This document shows, in pieces, positions 5,620 to 6,946 of a stretch of DNA of 6,946 bases; within the stretch, counting starts at the first letter, position 1, and each line of letters begins with the position of its first letter. The DNA comes from Acidobacteriota bacterium (GTDB lineage: Bacteria; Acidobacteriota; Terriglobia; UBA7540). The translations under genes and the position numbers were made by a program. The stretch lies in NCBI GenBank assembly GCA_021827245.1, contig JAKAWN010000356.1, positions 1-6,946 of the forward strand, in the 5' to 3' direction. Below the pieces are notes generated by a model. It made no database searches. It had not been told where the DNA came from and worked only from the letters and a program-made list of their open reading frames with translations.

Positions 5620-6834
5620 ATGAACGCTTGGCAGCGATGCCTGGTAGTGTCGATAGCAATGTTCATGCTCTCCCCCGCTGGCTGGGCGCAGGGTTCTGCC
5701 CCGATCAGTAGCAACTCCTGCCTGACATGCCACGGCCAGAAGGGCTTCACGGGCAGCAAGGGCCAAAGCCTTTACATTGACCCAAAAGAGTTTCAGTCTT
5801 CGGTCCACGGCGCCCTCGGCTGCCAGATGTGCCATACCGAGGTCACGCAATTCCCTCACAAGTTGCCGGTCGCGAAAGTGGCTTGCGCCAACTGCCATGC
5901 CAGCGAGAACTCAGATTTTCAAGTCAGTGTTCATCATCTGGTGATGGAAAATCCTTCGTCGCCAGCCTGTCTGAACTGCCATGGGAACCCACATACGATC
6001 GTTTCAGTCCATGATGCTCGATCTCCAGTTTATGCGCTGAATCTGCCGCGGACCTGCGGAAAGTGTCACGGAAATCCCAAGCTGGCCAAAGAGTACGGAC
6101 TACCGAATGTTTATTCGATGTACATCGATTCCATCCATGGCCTTGCGTTGACCAGGGATGGCCTGCTCGTCGCTGCCACCTGCACAAGTTGTCACGGCGC
6201 TCACAAAATCTTTGCCCCCAATAACCCACACAGCCGGGTGTACCGGAAGAATATTCCCTCAACGTGTGGTACCTGTCACGCCGGGATTGAGGAGAAGTAT
6301 TTCCTGGGTGCTCACGGCAAAGCAATGCGAGCGGGCGATTCCGATTCGCCCGTCTGCACCAGTTGCCACACTGCGCATTCCATTGTGAGTGTTCGGACAG
6401 CATCTTTTCAGTTAAAGACCGCGGCTAAGTGCGGAAGCTGCCATACGGAGCGGCTGGCGACCTACCGTGACACATTCCATGGCCAGGTAACGGCGCTGGG
6501 TTTTGTGGTCACGGCCCGGTGCTGGAATTGCCACAGGGCTCACGAAATTCTTCCTGCGTCTGACCCCCAATCTTCCATTGCCCCGGATAATCTGCAGAAG
6601 ACCTGCGGCCAGTGCCATGGAAAGGTGTCGAAGAGCTTCGTCTCTTACGATCCGCACGCCAATCCTCGCGATAGTACGCATTATCCGGGGCTCTTTTACA
6701 CAGCGCATTTTATGAATTTCCTGATGCTGGCGGTTTTTAGCTTTTTCGGCCTGCACACGATTCTCTGGTTTGTCCGCTCCATGATCGAGCGGCGAAAGAG
6801 TGGGGGGAGCAGTGAGGCGGCGGCGAAGGAGTAA
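5620..6834 (+). CDS. Eleven-haem cytochrome c with C-terminal membrane anchor
   Basis: This is a periplasmic multihaem cytochrome of 404 residues. The signal peptide has a hydrophobic core at about 7-19 and likely cleavage after GWA at residue 23. Eleven CXXCH motifs have first cysteines at 34, 68, 89, 117, 146, 188, 216, 246, 271, 301 and 329. A single transmembrane helix (about 364-386, with H379 in GLHTILWF) is followed by a basic and then small-residue tail. GGGGA lies 9 bases before the ATG, which supports this start. It is a paralogue of the divergent nine-haem protein: the first three and last six haem motifs correspond, and haems 4 and 5 are extra. Downstream there is no cytochrome b inside the window; it may share the b subunit of the divergent operon or have one further on. 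It likely acts in the same periplasmic electron-transfer chain, but the partner is unknown. Confidence 0.93.
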   Translation: MNAWQRCLVVSIAMFMLSPAGWAQGSAPISSNSCLTCHGQKGFTGSKGQSLYIDPKEFQSSVHGALGCQMCHTEVTQFPHKLPVAKVACANCHASENSDFQVSVHHLVMENPSSPACLNCHGNPHTIVSVHDARSPVYALNLPRTCGKCHGNPKLAKEYGLPNVYSMYIDSIHGLALTRDGLLVAATCTSCHGAHKIFAPNNPHSRVYRKNIPSTCGTCHAGIEEKYFLGAHGKAMRAGDSDSPVCTSCHTAHSIVSVRTASFQLKTAAKCGSCHTERLATYRDTFHGQVTALGFVVTARCWNCHRAHEILPASDPQSSIAPDNLQKTCGQCHGKVSKSFVSYDPHANPRDSTHYPGLFYTAHFMNFLMLAVFSFFGLHTILWFVRSMIERRKSGGSSEAAAKE

Positions 6835-6838
6835 GTAT

Positions 6839-6945
6839 CCTCCGGCAAAGCCGGAGGCTTTAGGTTGTGAGCCGCTCAAAGCGGCTATTGGGCGTCGCTA
6901 ACGCGGCGCCGTCTTTCGGGGCCACCTTGCGGTGGCTGGTTACCA
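6839..6945 (+). repeat. Tandem array of compact hairpins after the cytochrome gene
   Basis: Four consecutive short-loop stems start 5 bases after the stop codon. They are CCTCCGGC-AAA-GCCGGAGG (6839-6857), AGCCGCT-CAA-AGCGGCT (6870-6886), GGCGTCGC-TAAC-GCGGCGCC with one G-T pair (6891-6910), and GCCACC-TTGC-GGTGGC (6921-6936). A small TGGT-T-ACCA palindrome follows at 6937-6945. The first could stop transcription or protect the mRNA end, but it is followed by CTTTAGG rather than a clear T-run. The cluster resembles mobile palindromic (REP/BIME-like) DNA or a structured RNA, and may continue past the window. Confidence 0.6.
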
Positions 6946-6946
6946 A

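Noticed and set aside
6839..6863. Classical intrinsic terminator after the eleven-haem gene
   Set aside because: The stem is strong but is followed by CTTTAGG without a proper T-run; I report it as part of the hairpin array instead.
1..6946. CRISPR arrays, tRNA or rRNA genes
   Set aside because: No regularly spaced direct repeats, no tRNA-like cloverleaf and no rRNA sequence were seen on either strand by eye.

Overview
This is a GC-rich bacterial window. Its core is an inner-membrane electron-transfer locus: two large multihaem c-type cytochromes, a b-type cytochrome and a two-component regulatory pair. Multihaem cytochromes of this kind paired with a membrane cytochrome b are typical of anaerobic or facultative respirers such as Desulfobacterota (including Geobacter relatives) and Acidobacteriota. 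The sequence alone does not fix the phylum.

Layout. Positions 1-300 (minus strand) hold the left end of an insertion sequence with the N-terminal part of an ISAzo13-like transposase that runs off the window. It abuts a short reading frame (378-268) with a near-perfect ribosome binding site, which may be a gene cut by the insertion. Positions 379-782 hold no gene I can support. Positions 783-5108 (minus strand) form one tight transcription unit, read in this order: a nine-haem cytochrome c with a C-terminal membrane anchor (4029-5108), a four-helix cytochrome b (3304-4032), a sensor histidine kinase (1432-3288) and a NarL-type response regulator (783-1439). Two junctions overlap and one gap is 15 bases. 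Positions 5109-5619 are a long divergent intergenic region with two CRP-type palindromes and other inverted repeats. Positions 5620-6834 (plus strand) encode an eleven-haem cytochrome c that is a paralogue of the nine-haem protein. Positions 6839-6945 are a run of four compact hairpins that continues to the window end.

How it may work. The nine-haem cytochrome and cytochrome b look like a split version of the quinol-cytochrome modules known from Geobacter (CbcL, a c-b fusion, and CbcBA). They would pass electrons between the membrane quinone pool and periplasmic carriers. The histidine kinase carries a covalent haem c attachment motif (CHGCH, residues 244-248) in its periplasmic sensor domain. 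I infer that this kinase reads periplasmic redox state, or a gas ligand, through its own haem and signals to the NarL-type regulator, which may control the divergent cytochrome genes. A CRP/FNR-superfamily regulator probably adds a second input through the palindromes at 5179-5194 and 5347-5362. The haem-bearing kinase inside a cytochrome operon is the most interesting feature of the window.
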